From: UBA9620 sp965220695
GTDB lineage: Bacteria; Acidobacteriota; Vicinamibacteria; Vicinamibacterales; UBA8438
DNA length: 64,000 bases
NCBI GenBank assembly: GCA_965220695.1
Contig: OZ244838.1
Coordinates: forward strand, 1,860,001-1,924,000
Reading direction: 5' to 3'
The translations under genes were made by a program, and so were the position numbers. The number at the start of each line of letters is the position of its first letter. The first letter of the stretch is position 1. The notes below the pieces were generated by a model. That model searched no databases, was not told the origin of the DNA, and saw nothing but the letters and a program-made list of their open reading frames with translations. Below, one piece after another: positions 31,744-39,995 of the stretch.

Positions 31744-33090
31744 CTACGGCGCCTTCGCCAACGAGCGCCGCACGATTTCCCGGTCGTTGCGGGCGACGAT
31801 GTGGGTATTCGCATAGGCGGGATGCGACCAGTTCACGACGTCGCCAGACCGGCGCCGACGCACGTACGGATGGGTCGGCTCGATCAGCCGGGTGCGACTG
31901 AGCTCCCGGTAACCGCCGGGCGACAGCTCGGCGATGACCAGGTCGCCGGTGTCCGTGTTGATGAAATAGCGGTCCTCGTGCCGCACGAAGAACGCGGTCG
32001 CCCAGTTGGTGCGCTCGCCGATCAGGGCGTCGGTCTCCCAGACACGACGCCCGGTCTCGAGTTCGAGGCACCGCAGCAGCCCGTGGCCATCGACGCCGTA
32101 GACGTAGTCACCGTCGATGACCGGCGTGCTGATGACCGAGTTCAGGGTGTTGAAATCGAACCCGTACTCCGGGTCGCTTTCGCCGACCCCTTCCCAGAGC
32201 ACCCGCGCTCCGGGGACACGTTCGTCGAGCAACAGCATCCTGGCCCCGCCGTACTGCGACGTGAAGAACAGGTGCGGCCCGCTGGGTACGGCGGTCGCCG
32301 GGTTGATTCCCATATCGACGATGTGCCGCACCTCCCAATACACCTCCCCAGTTTCAGGGTTCAACGAGCTGATGTCGCGAGGGTGCCAGGCGATGAGCTG
32401 CCGTGCGCCGCCGGCCTCGACGATGATCGGCTGGCTGTAGCCGGGCTCCCAGTCCGACGACAGGGCGCGCCAGATCTCCTCGCCGGTATGTTTGTCGAAC
32501 GCCATCATCTTGGCGTCAGGTTCGCCCCCCACGAGACAGATCAACCGCTCGCCGTCGACAAGCGGCGCACCGGCCATCCCCCATGACGGGACCGCCGTAT
32601 TGAAGTCCTCGGGAAAGTTCTTCTGCCACAGCACCTGTCCATTCTCGACGTGCAACGCCAGCAGATTCCCCATCGCGCCGAGCACGTAGACGCGGTCGCC
32701 GTCGACGGTCGGGGTAGCCCGGGGGCCGATGGCGTACACGAGCTGCAGACCGGCATAGTCGGTCTGCCACTCACGCGACCACAACACCGCACCGGTCTGC
32801 TCGTCGAGCGCGAGCGCACGCTCGACCACCGCGGTCGACCGGGGATCCGGCCGCCGCGCGTCCGTCACGAAGACCCGTCCGCCAGCGACCGCCGGACCCG
32901 AATAGCCGCCATGAATCGGCGTACGCCAGACCATCGGGAGACCACCATCCGGAAACGTGTCGACCAGACCGGTTTCGGTCAGTACCCCGCGACGGCCGGC
33001 GCCGCGCCACTCCGGCCAGTCGTTCGCCTGCACCGTCTGGACCAGTCCGCACAGGCACAGTACGGCGACCCAGCGCGCCATTCGTGTCAT
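31744..33090 (-). CDS. PQQ-like beta-propeller protein, secreted (WPxFRG family)
   Basis: Exported propeller protein of 448 residues; signal peptide MARWVAVLCLCGLVQTVQA in the N-terminal 25 residues. The mature chain opens NDWPEWRG. Blade motifs include LDEQTGAVLWSREWQ, LHVENGQVLWQKNF, FDKHTGEEIWRALSSD and LELETGRRVWETDA. It is a clear paralogue of the protein at 27336-28670, sharing LTETGLVDTFPDGGLP-type and VNWSHPAYANTHIVARND segments. The ATG at 33090 is preferred; other in-frame starts lie at 33081 and upstream. The metallophosphoesterase gene starts one base after its stop. Confidence 0.88.
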   Translation of the reverse strand: MTRMARWVAVLCLCGLVQTVQANDWPEWRGAGRRGVLTETGLVDTFPDGGLPMVWRTPIHGGYSGPAVAGGRVFVTDARRPDPRSTAVVERALALDEQTGAVLWSREWQTDYAGLQLVYAIGPRATPTVDGDRVYVLGAMGNLLALHVENGQVLWQKNFPEDFNTAVPSWGMAGAPLVDGERLICLVGGEPDAKMMAFDKHTGEEIWRALSSDWEPGYSQPIIVEAGGARQLIAWHPRDISSLNPETGEVYWEVRHIVDMGINPATAVPSGPHLFFTSQYGGARMLLLDERVPGARVLWEGVGESDPEYGFDFNTLNSVISTPVIDGDYVYGVDGHGLLRCLELETGRRVWETDALIGERTNWATAFFVRHEDRYFINTDTGDLVIAELSPGGYRELSRTRLIEPTHPYVRRRRSGDVVNWSHPAYANTHIVARNDREIVRRSLAKAP

Positions 33091-33207
33091 CACAGGCGAC
33101 AGGCCATCCGGCGGCCGGGGTCCACGCGCCTCAGGCTTCAACTGACGCTCCACGCCTCACGCGGGGCGGAACCGGCACCCGGCGCCATGCGTCCAATCGG
33201 GTAGAAC

Positions 33208-33408
33208 ATGGTCAAATTCCTGCTTTGGTGTGTGTTGCTCGTACTGTGCTGGCCGATCGCGCTGCTGGCGTTGTTGCTTTACCCCCTGGTCTGGGTATTG
33301 CTCCTCCCCTTCCGTCTGGCCGGGATCGCCGTCGGTGGCGTATTCGCTCTCATCAGGGCGATCATCATGTTGCCGGCCAGGGTGCTCAGCGGCCCGCGCG
33401 CGATCTGA
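33208..33408 (+). CDS. Small membrane protein, unknown function
   Basis: Protein of 66 residues that is almost wholly hydrophobic: helix one VKFLLWCVLLVLCWPIALLA, a Pro-containing turn, then helix two and an amphipathic segment (GIAVGGVFALIRAIIMLPAR). Two membrane spans are likely. It stands alone between a minus-strand operon start and a repeat block. No family recognised. Confidence 0.65.
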   Translation: MVKFLLWCVLLVLCWPIALLALLLYPLVWVLLLPFRLAGIAVGGVFALIRAIIMLPARVLSGPRAI

Positions 33409-33419
33409 CGTTCAGGACC

Positions 33420-33597
33420 GGGCAACCACAAGGGTTGCCCCTACGGGGACGAGGTCGCGCAACCCGACCGCATCAAACCAGCCGTCCGGATCCGGGCAAC
33501 CACAAGGGTTGCCCCTACGGGGACGGGTCCGGGCGCAAAGGGTTGCCCCTACGGGGACGAGGTCGCGCAACCCGACCGCATCAAACCAGCCGTCCGG
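33420..33597. repeat. Intergenic repeat block with two identical 60-bp units
   Basis: Bases 33430-33489 and 33538-33597 are identical over 60 positions. Between them at about 33494-33530 is a partial third copy of the GGGCAACCACAAGGGTTGCC core. Each core contains an inverted GGCAACC/GGTTGCC pair that can form a hairpin. A diverged copy is at 22453-22479. The block fills the gap between a small membrane protein gene and the convergent propeller-cytochrome gene. Confidence 0.85.
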
Positions 33598-33600
33598 GGC

Positions 33601-35763
33601 CTACTTCGCCAGCGGGTCCGGGCGCAACTGGAACCGGACCACCTTGCTGGGTGTCCCCTTGCCGGTCTCGGCATGGAACGGGGCGCGGGTGCTCCAGGTG
33701 GCGAACAACCCTTTGCCCTTCCAACCGGCGTTCGGATCGTCGATCCGGCCATCCAACCATTTGGTGTAGAACCCCAGCGGATACGGCACCCGCATCACGA
33801 CCCACGCGCCGTCCTTGAGCGCGAGCAGCGCTTCCGACGCGTTGCCTGTGCTGATGGGCACGTCGCGGCCGAGCCCGAAGGTGTCGAACTGGTCGACCCA
33901 CGCGTAATAGCTTCCCTCCGAGCTGCCCGACTCGGTGATGCCCTTCATCTTCGGCAGCGGCTCCTCGAAGAGCGTCCAGCCTTCCGGACAATGCTGTCCC
34001 GTGGCCTGCGGGCCGTTGAGCGGTCCGGTACATCTGCTCCGGTCGAAGCTGGCAAGATGACCGCTGGACAGTGGGGTCCAAACCACCCCGTTCCGGTCGA
34101 TGTCCATGCCCCGCGGCGAGTACCCCTGCACGGCGGCGCGCGGGTTGTCCCAGGGCACTTCGAAAATCTCCGTAAGACCTGTCTCCGAGGGGTTGTCGCC
34201 GGGAACGAACCGCAGGATTGCACCCGGGAACCCGAGAGACGAGCCCCACACCGACCCATCGTTCGGATCGACAGAGACCCCGTAGAAGCCGGACCGGATC
34301 CGGGTATCCCGTGCCGGGTCGATCGACTCGCCGGGCTCGACCCATTCGTCGCGCCGGCCGTTGCCGTTGGTGTCGAGCACCAGCGGACTCCATCCCTGCG
34401 CCAGTTCCTCGTCCCCTGTCTCAAGAAACAGCTTCGTGTTCAACCAGCCGATCACCTGTCCTCCGCCACTCGTCCAGAGCGTGTTGTCTTCGTCTTCGGC
34501 GAAGATCAGGTGGTGCGTACTGAAACAGGTGCCGATCAGGGTCATCTCCTCGGTCGACGGGTCGTAGACCGCCAGGTGCCGCCCAGCTCTTGCGTTCGGA
34601 AACACCCTCGCCGACGGATGATCCGATCCTTCGAGACACACCGGCGGGTTGTTTGGCCCGCGTACCCGTGACGTCAACCAGACCCGGGCATCCTGGTCCA
34701 GCATCGGGTTGTGCACGTTCGCCTGGCTCTCCCAGATGGCCTCGTCTCCCCAATACGGCGACGGCGCCATGGGCGGACCGGCTGCCAGCGGCGTATCCGG
34801 ATCACGCACCGGCACCGGCAATTGACGAATGGTGTTCGCGACCGGGTCGAGCACCGGCACGTAGTCGGCGCTCGCCTCGAGCGCGCCATAGATCGGACCG
34901 TTCGCGTTCACGGTCGGATTCCGTTTGTCGGTCGACACCTCGTCATGGAGATACGCCTTCGGATCGGCCCAATCCCACTGCGTGATCACGACGTTGCGCT
35001 CGATCCCCCGGGGCCGCGGCGGCGACGGCGGCACCTCGCCCGCCATGATCCGGCCGGTCCAGTCCGCGTACATCTCGAGCGCCCGGCGGCGTCCCATCCG
35101 GTCGAGCGCGCCGCTCATGCTGCCTCCAGCCTGACCAGACTGGATGCGGCGGTCCCAGGCCTCCACGAGCGAGTCGAACTCACCCAACTGGGGCGGAATC
35201 TCGCGGGTCGCCTTGTTGCCCAACGCATGGCAGGCGGTGCAACCGCCCGACTTCAGGCCGCGCAGCCACGCCGCCTGACTCGGCACATTCGGCGAGATAC
35301 CGTTGCCCTCCGGTCCGGTGCCGGGAAACTCGTCGGGTCCAGGCACCTCCAGCAGCGAGTACCAGTATCCGGCCGGGTAGTACTGGGCGGCAGCACGCGC
35401 GTCAGGGGCGGAGACGGCGGTCAAATCGAGTCGCGCACCGGGGGATACCCGCTGTCTTGCTGAATCGACCAGCCCATAGCCGCGCACCCACACCTCGTAG
35501 GCGGCGTCCGGCAGATCGGGCACGACGAAGCGTCCCTGATCGTCGGTGACGACCGTGCGGCTGAACCGCGTCTGCAGATCGGTCGTCTCGGCGATGACCC
35601 ACACTCCCGCTTCGGGACCATTCGGCCCCATCACCACACCGCCGATGTCGTCGCCGTCGATCGCCACCGCCGGCTGTCTGGCCCCGAGACCGGGCGCCAG
35701 CAGCGCACAGACGATCACCCCGATACCGGCAACGCCGCTGAACGCCGTGCTGTATCTTGCCAT
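33601..35763 (-). CDS. Secreted carboxypeptidase-regulatory-like / cytochrome c / propeller fusion
   Basis: Exported protein of 720 residues (ATG at 35763, signal about 8-31). Domain one, residues about 37-118, is a carboxypeptidase-regulatory-like beta sandwich (VVMGPNGPEAGVWVIAE, VTDDQGRFVVPDLPDAAYEV). A single haem c site CTACH lies at 175-179. The remaining 500 residues form a propeller of the lyase/NHL type (GPNNPPVCLEGSDHPSARVF, NGNGRRDEWVEPGE, GMDIDRNGVVWTPLSSGHL). Together this suggests an electron-transferring or haem-containing substrate-binding protein in the periplasm. Such fusions seem common in this type of genome, but I know of no assigned function. Confidence 0.8.
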   Translation of the reverse strand: MARYSTAFSGVAGIGVIVCALLAPGLGARQPAVAIDGDDIGGVVMGPNGPEAGVWVIAETTDLQTRFSRTVVTDDQGRFVVPDLPDAAYEVWVRGYGLVDSARQRVSPGARLDLTAVSAPDARAAAQYYPAGYWYSLLEVPGPDEFPGTGPEGNGISPNVPSQAAWLRGLKSGGCTACHALGNKATREIPPQLGEFDSLVEAWDRRIQSGQAGGSMSGALDRMGRRRALEMYADWTGRIMAGEVPPSPPRPRGIERNVVITQWDWADPKAYLHDEVSTDKRNPTVNANGPIYGALEASADYVPVLDPVANTIRQLPVPVRDPDTPLAAGPPMAPSPYWGDEAIWESQANVHNPMLDQDARVWLTSRVRGPNNPPVCLEGSDHPSARVFPNARAGRHLAVYDPSTEEMTLIGTCFSTHHLIFAEDEDNTLWTSGGGQVIGWLNTKLFLETGDEELAQGWSPLVLDTNGNGRRDEWVEPGESIDPARDTRIRSGFYGVSVDPNDGSVWGSSLGFPGAILRFVPGDNPSETGLTEIFEVPWDNPRAAVQGYSPRGMDIDRNGVVWTPLSSGHLASFDRSRCTGPLNGPQATGQHCPEGWTLFEEPLPKMKGITESGSSEGSYYAWVDQFDTFGLGRDVPISTGNASEALLALKDGAWVVMRVPYPLGFYTKWLDGRIDDPNAGWKGKGLFATWSTRAPFHAETGKGTPSKVVRFQLRPDPLAK

Positions 35764-35974
35764 CGTTACGTCTCCTGGCCGTCCCTGGCCGGTCTGCGCC
35801 GAAGGCACGGACGCGCCCGTGCTCCCCCTGCGTGATGGTACTTGCATGCAGTCTATACGCGCGCACCCGCCGGCGCCATCAACGAATCGCGTACCGTGGG
35901 CGGGCTATAATCGAAGTCTTGTGGAGACCGCGGTCACCGCCGATCAGTCCCAATCTCACATCGGAGTTCAATTC

Positions 35975-36682
35975 GTGCCCGCTCGCGACAGTGGTCGACG
36001 ATCCACCGGCGGCATCCTCTGGCAACTCTTGCTCGTGGCCGCCCTGACGGGCTTGCCGGTCTGCCAGAGCCAGAGCTGGGAACAGTATATGAACGCCGCC
36101 GCGTTCGCCTACCAGGACGAGAACTTCGACGAGGCCGAACAGTGGTTTCTGGCGGCCGAACAGGCGGCCCTCGGGTTCGAGCCATCGGACCCGCGGCTCG
36201 CGATCACCCTGGGCAATCTGGCCGACCTGTACCACGCACAGGCGCGCGACGCCGAAGCGGAGCCGCTGTATCAGCAGGCGTTGACTCTCCTCGAACGCAT
36301 CGACGGCCCCGACTCGCCGCGGGTCGCCCGTTTCGCCGCCGACCTGGCGGGGTTCTATGCCGTGCTCGACCGGCCTGAAGAGGCGGAGCCTCTCTTTCTG
36401 CGGGCCCTCGCCACGCTCGACTGGGAGCTCGGACCCGAACACCATGACGTCCTCATCATTCGCACCCGCCTGGCGGGGATGTATCTCGAATCGGCGCGAT
36501 ATGACGCCGCCGACCCCCTGTATCGCGAGGTGCTCGCGATCATGCTGGCGACGACCGGGTCAGACCGGGACCTGCTCGTGACCGTGTTGAGAGAGTACGC
36601 ACGCCTGCTGCGATCGACAGGACGGGACGAGGAGGCGGCGGAGATCGAGGCGCGCGCCAGAGAGATTGTCGACGCACTGTGA
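35975..36682 (+). CDS. Exported tetratricopeptide-repeat protein
   Basis: Protein of 235 residues built of about four TPR units of the kinesin-light-chain type: NAAAFAYQDENFDEAEQWFLAAE, LAITLGNLADLYHAQARD, ARFAADLAGFYAVLDRPEEA and VLREYARLLRSTGRDEEAAE are the hallmark segments. The GTG at 35975 with GGAG nine bases upstream gives a signal-like N-terminus (GILWQLLLVAALTGLPVCQ) whose Cys could be a lipid site. A TATAAT hexamer at 35905-35910 may be its -10 box. The NHL protein gene starts 12 bases after its stop, so the two form an operon. Confidence 0.82.
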   Translation: MPARDSGRRSTGGILWQLLLVAALTGLPVCQSQSWEQYMNAAAFAYQDENFDEAEQWFLAAEQAALGFEPSDPRLAITLGNLADLYHAQARDAEAEPLYQQALTLLERIDGPDSPRVARFAADLAGFYAVLDRPEEAEPLFLRALATLDWELGPEHHDVLIIRTRLAGMYLESARYDAADPLYREVLAIMLATTGSDRDLLVTVLREYARLLRSTGRDEEAAEIEARAREIVDAL

Positions 36683-36694
36683 AGGAGACCCGAG

Positions 36695-37744
36695 ATGAGA
36701 CGTTGGATCACGCTGCCGGCCGGTCTGCTCCTGCTGGCATCCCCACTGCAGGCCGCCACGGTCACGACGATCATCGGCACCGGCGCCGCGGGCCTCTCCG
36801 ATACCCAGGTCGCCAATCCGTACGGCGTGGTCGTCGGTCCGGACGGCGCCCTCTATTTCTGCGACCTGGACAACCAGCGTATCCGGAGGCTCGACCTGAG
36901 CACGGGACGTACCACCACGGTCGCCGGCAACGGCCAGCCGGGGTACGCCGGCGACGGCGGACCGGCCACGCAGGCCTCCCTGAACATGCCGCATGAGATT
37001 CAATTCGATCGGGACGGGCACCTGTTCATCGTCGAGCGCGACAGTCACGTGGTGCGCCGCGTCGATGCGAACACCGGCATCATCTCGACCGTGGCGGGTA
37101 CCGGGGAAGCCGGATTCTCCGGTGACGGGGGTCCCGCCACGGCCGCCCAACTCAGGCAGCCGCACAGCATCGCCTTCGATCCTCGAGGCCGTCTGTTGAT
37201 CTGCGACATCGGCAACCACCGGATTCGGCGTGTCGATCCCGCCACGGGCGTCATCGAGACCTGGGCAGGCAACGGCGAGCGACAACCGACGCCCGACGGC
37301 GCGCCGCTGGCCGGCACCCCGCTGAACGGCCCGCGGGCCATGGCGCTCGACCCCGACGGCAGCCTGTATCTCGCCCTTCGCGAGGGCAACGCCATCTACC
37401 GTATCGACTTGGCCACCGAGACCCTGCACCATGTTGCGGGCACTGGCGAGCGCGGCCACACGGGTGACGGCGGACCGGCCAGACAGGCAACCCTTGGCGG
37501 GCCAAAGGGGCTCGCCTACCACGATGGTCGGCTCTATGTCGCCGACACCGAGAATCACGTCATCCGATTGGTGGATATCGGCACCGGCATCGTGTCGACC
37601 GTGCTGGGCGATGGAGAGCGTGGGGATGGGCCGGAGACCGATCCGCTCCAGTGTCGGCTCGCACGGCCACACGGGGTGTTCGTGAACGACACCGGACTCT
37701 ACGTGGGCGACAGCGAAGCACACCGCATCCGTCTGCTGCAGTGA
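36695..37744 (+). CDS. NHL-repeat protein, secreted
   Basis: Six-bladed NHL propeller of 349 residues with signal peptide 1-20 (LPAGLLLLASPLQA). Blades repeat TVAGNGQPGYAGDGGPATQA, TVAGTGEAGFSGDGGPATAA and HVAGTGERGHTGDGGPARQA, each followed by a strand such as LFIVERDSHVVRRVD. A GGAG site lies eight bases before the ATG. NHL propellers bind proteins, peptides or polysaccharides; no catalytic residues are evident. Its operon partner is a TPR protein, so a protein-interaction role at the cell surface is plausible. Confidence 0.88.
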   Translation: MRRWITLPAGLLLLASPLQAATVTTIIGTGAAGLSDTQVANPYGVVVGPDGALYFCDLDNQRIRRLDLSTGRTTTVAGNGQPGYAGDGGPATQASLNMPHEIQFDRDGHLFIVERDSHVVRRVDANTGIISTVAGTGEAGFSGDGGPATAAQLRQPHSIAFDPRGRLLICDIGNHRIRRVDPATGVIETWAGNGERQPTPDGAPLAGTPLNGPRAMALDPDGSLYLALREGNAIYRIDLATETLHHVAGTGERGHTGDGGPARQATLGGPKGLAYHDGRLYVADTENHVIRLVDIGTGIVSTVLGDGERGDGPETDPLQCRLARPHGVFVNDTGLYVGDSEAHRIRLLQ

Positions 37745-37845
37745 GGGCAGGTAGGCCCGATACCCGCGAGGCCGAACCACTCAGCCGCCCGTGGCATGAC
37801 CCGGCGTCATACCGAGAGTGGCGCTGCGCCCAGCTGCCAAGATGC

Positions 37846-37884
37846 GACGAGGGAGCACATTGGGCATGTGTGACCGAGGAGCCA
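37846..37884. repeat. Dispersed 39-bp element with hairpin, copy 2
   Basis: Partner of 25148-25186. The stem is GCACAT (37855-37860) with ATGTGT (37866-37871), loop TGGGC. The T-A pair of copy 1 has become C-G here on both sides, keeping the stem. It lies between the NHL gene and the convergent TPR gene. Confidence 0.75.
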
Positions 37885-37888
37885 AGCG

Positions 37889-37928
37889 GATCGGCAGGCT
37901 TCCACGCCGATCCGCAGGCTTTAACGCC
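37889..37928. repeat. Two 20-bp imperfect tandem repeats
   Basis: 37889-37908 and 37909-37928 match at most positions (shared GCAGGCTT and ACGCC blocks). They directly follow the dispersed hairpin element. Confidence 0.6.
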
Positions 37929-37988
37929 GTTCAGACGGGAGGCAACTTCGTTCGAATACAGCGGGGTCGTTGCCACTGGCTGTCAGGG

Positions 37989-38666
37989 TCATCGCGGCAG
38001 CCGGTCCCGGTGAACGACCGCGACGCCGTGCATATAGCCGCCGACCGCGGCGAAACGGTCTGCGGCAGCGAGAACGATCTGTTCGCGCGCCTGCTCGTGC
38101 CTGCCCAGCGCCTCGTGATAGAGCCCGAGATACAGGTGGGCGTAGAAGCGGGCACGCGGCTCGCCAACCGCCGCCGACATCAGATTCTGCGGGCTCATCC
38201 GACCTGCGAACACGGCGTAGATCTCGCGCATCGGCGCACGCGGGTCCGGCCCGACCGGCAACAGCGCGGCTAACGCGGCGTCCGTCCCGTCGGCCCGTGC
38301 GACGCACAGGAAATGCCAGGCCGCATTCTCCACGTCATTTGGATTCACCGTGCGGTGCGACTCGAACTGGCGCCGACAGTCGTCGAACCGGCCAACGTAG
38401 TACAACGCGATGCCGCGTTGCCAGAGTCCTGGCGCCGCATCGGGCCGGAGCTGCACCACCCGATCGAACGCCGTCACCGAGGCCTCTACACGGCCCGCCA
38501 GGAAATCGGATTCCGCCTGCTGCAGAATCTGCCGTGCGGTTTGACCAACCGCCGCGCCACACGCTGCCCCGACCAGCACGCCCAGCACTGACACCAGCAC
38601 CCTCGTCGCAACCATTTGTCTCCCCGCAAGACCCGCCACACTCGCGGCCGGCCGTGTCATCGTCAC
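37989..38666 (-). CDS. Exported TPR-like protein
   Basis: Protein of 225 residues from a GTG that overlaps the stop of the upstream FKBP gene by 4 bases (GTGA); an internal ATG at 38615 is an alternative start. An N-terminal hydrophobic segment (VLVSVLGVLVGAACGAAVG) is signal-like. TPR-type helices follow: ARQILQQAESDFLAGRVEAS, WQRGIALYYVGRFDDCRRQF and YAHLYLGLYHEALGRHEQAR. No enzyme motif. Translational coupling with the FKBP suggests the two products work in one place, probably the periplasm or outer membrane. Confidence 0.8.
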   Translation of the reverse strand: MTMTRPAASVAGLAGRQMVATRVLVSVLGVLVGAACGAAVGQTARQILQQAESDFLAGRVEASVTAFDRVVQLRPDAAPGLWQRGIALYYVGRFDDCRRQFESHRTVNPNDVENAAWHFLCVARADGTDAALAALLPVGPDPRAPMREIYAVFAGRMSPQNLMSAAVGEPRARFYAHLYLGLYHEALGRHEQAREQIVLAAADRFAAVGGYMHGVAVVHRDRLPR

Positions 38667-39094
38667 TCTACGTCCAACAGCGTGATGTCGAACACCAGGG
38701 TGGCGAACGGCGGAATGTTACCCCCTCCCAGTTCTCCGTATGCGAGATTGTGCGGAATCACCAATCGCCGCACGCCCCCGACCCGCATCCCGACCACACC
38801 AAAGTCCCACCCCTCGATCACCTGACCAACGCCAAGACGGAAACTCTCGCGCTCCGAGCGACCGAACTCGACCCCCCTGCCGTCCTCCGCCCGCTCGTCG
38901 AAGAGCCATCCCACGTAGCTTATCGTCACGAAACTGCCGTTGACCGCTTCGGCCCCGGTCCCGATCCGAAGATCTTGGACCGTGAACGGCGGCACACTGC
39001 TTGGCGCAGTCGGGCTGTCCGAGCACCCCCACGCTCCGACCGCGATCAGCGCCAGCACCATGGCCGTCTCGACACGTTCGCTGCACCACCTCAT
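38663..39094 (-). CDS. FKBP-type peptidyl-prolyl isomerase, lipoprotein
   Basis: Proline isomerase of 143 residues. The FKBP core is complete: VQDLRIGTGAEAVNGSFVTISYVGWL, FGRSERESFRLGVGQVIEGWD (Val-Ile-Trp of the active site), GVRRLVIPHNLAYGELGGGNIPP and ATLVFDITLLDV. The ATG at 39094, with GGAG about six bases upstream, gives a lipoprotein signal with Cys in GAWGCSDSP. Starts at 39106 and further upstream are possible. It probably helps fold exported proteins; a TPR protein is coupled downstream. Confidence 0.9.
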   Translation of the reverse strand: MRWCSERVETAMVLALIAVGAWGCSDSPTAPSSVPPFTVQDLRIGTGAEAVNGSFVTISYVGWLFDERAEDGRGVEFGRSERESFRLGVGQVIEGWDFGVVGMRVGGVRRLVIPHNLAYGELGGGNIPPFATLVFDITLLDVE

Positions 39095-39192
39095 GCCACT
39101 CTCCATCCCCCTCACGTCCCTGAAGACCACGGTGTCAACAGCAGAGTACATGAAAACGACAACCGAACCTGCGCCGTCCCCGCGCCGCGAGC

Positions 39193-39242
39193 TATAATTG
39201 CCAGCAATACACACGTTCGTCCCCGGCGGGGCCATGCCCCAG
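39193..39242 (+). promoter_or_regulatory. Candidate promoter and leader hairpin of the lectin-like gene
   Basis: A perfect TATAAT hexamer lies at 39193-39198, 73 bases before the lectin-like ATG. No good -35 box was found at the usual distance. Between it and the ATG the sequence GGGGCCATGCCCC can form a small hairpin. Found by eye. Confidence 0.35.
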
Positions 39243-39270
39243 GGGGGAACATCATCAAGGAGATACGACG

Positions 39271-39909
39271 ATGAGAATCCTGCAGTTGCTCTGCGCCGTC
39301 ATGCTGATGTGCCTGCTGAACGTCTCGCCGGCGCTCGCGCAGGCGTCCGAGATGACCTTCTTTCTGACGAGTGCAGGCTCGGGCGACGGTGCGAACGTCG
39401 GCGGTCTGGCTGGCGCCGACGCGCACTGCCAGTCGCTCGCCGCGGCGGTGGGCGCCGGCGGCAAGACGTGGCGCGCCTATCTGAGCACCACCGGCGCCGG
39501 CGGCGTGAACGCACGCGACCGCATCGGCTCGGGGCCGTGGCAGAACATCAGCGGCGTCGTCGTCGCCCGGGACGTCGATCAGTTGCACGGCGAGAACAAC
39601 CTGACGAAGGAGACGGTGCTGAATGAAAACGGCGGAATGACGAACGCGCGCGGTGACAACCCGAACTATCACGATATCCTGACCGGTTCCCAACTCGACG
39701 GGACCGCCATGTCCGGCAGTGACGACTCCACCTGCAGCAACTGGACATCGAACGGATCGGGCAGCGCCCTCGTCGGCCATTTCGACCGGACGGGCGGTGG
39801 AGCGAACCCGACCTCCTGGAACTCGGCGCACGGGTCGCGCGGATGCGGTCAGGCCGACCTCCAGGCCACCGGCGGCAACGGGTATTTCTACTGCTTCGCA
39901 GCGAACTAG
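39271..39909 (+). CDS. Secreted lectin-like protein, endostatin/C-type-lectin-like fold
   Basis: Exported protein of 212 residues; AAGGAG precedes the ATG and residues 1-24 are a signal peptide (LLCAVMLMCLLNVSPALAQ). The mature chain resembles the collagen XV/XVIII endostatin-like, DUF1554-type lectin fold. It has FFLTSAGSGDGANVGGLAGAD and HCQSLAAAVGAGGKTWRAYLS, then a Ser/Gly/Asn-rich section with paired cysteines (TCSNW, GCGQ, YFYC) and a terminal GGNGYFYCFAAN. Four cysteines could form two disulphides. Likely binds carbohydrate or a surface ligand; no enzyme motif. Confidence 0.78.
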   Translation: MRILQLLCAVMLMCLLNVSPALAQASEMTFFLTSAGSGDGANVGGLAGADAHCQSLAAAVGAGGKTWRAYLSTTGAGGVNARDRIGSGPWQNISGVVVARDVDQLHGENNLTKETVLNENGGMTNARGDNPNYHDILTGSQLDGTAMSGSDDSTCSNWTSNGSGSALVGHFDRTGGGANPTSWNSAHGSRGCGQADLQATGGNGYFYCFAAN

Positions 39910-39995
39910 CGGCATTACCCTGAGGAGACGGGGCCACGACCGGTACTCGCCGCGGCGAGCCGGCGTGGCCCTTGCCGCCGTCATTCCGCCCCGCC

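Noticed and set aside
33084..33818. Plus-strand frame across the repeat block
   Set aside because: Its translation consists of the repeat units and Pro/Arg low complexity; no start site or family.
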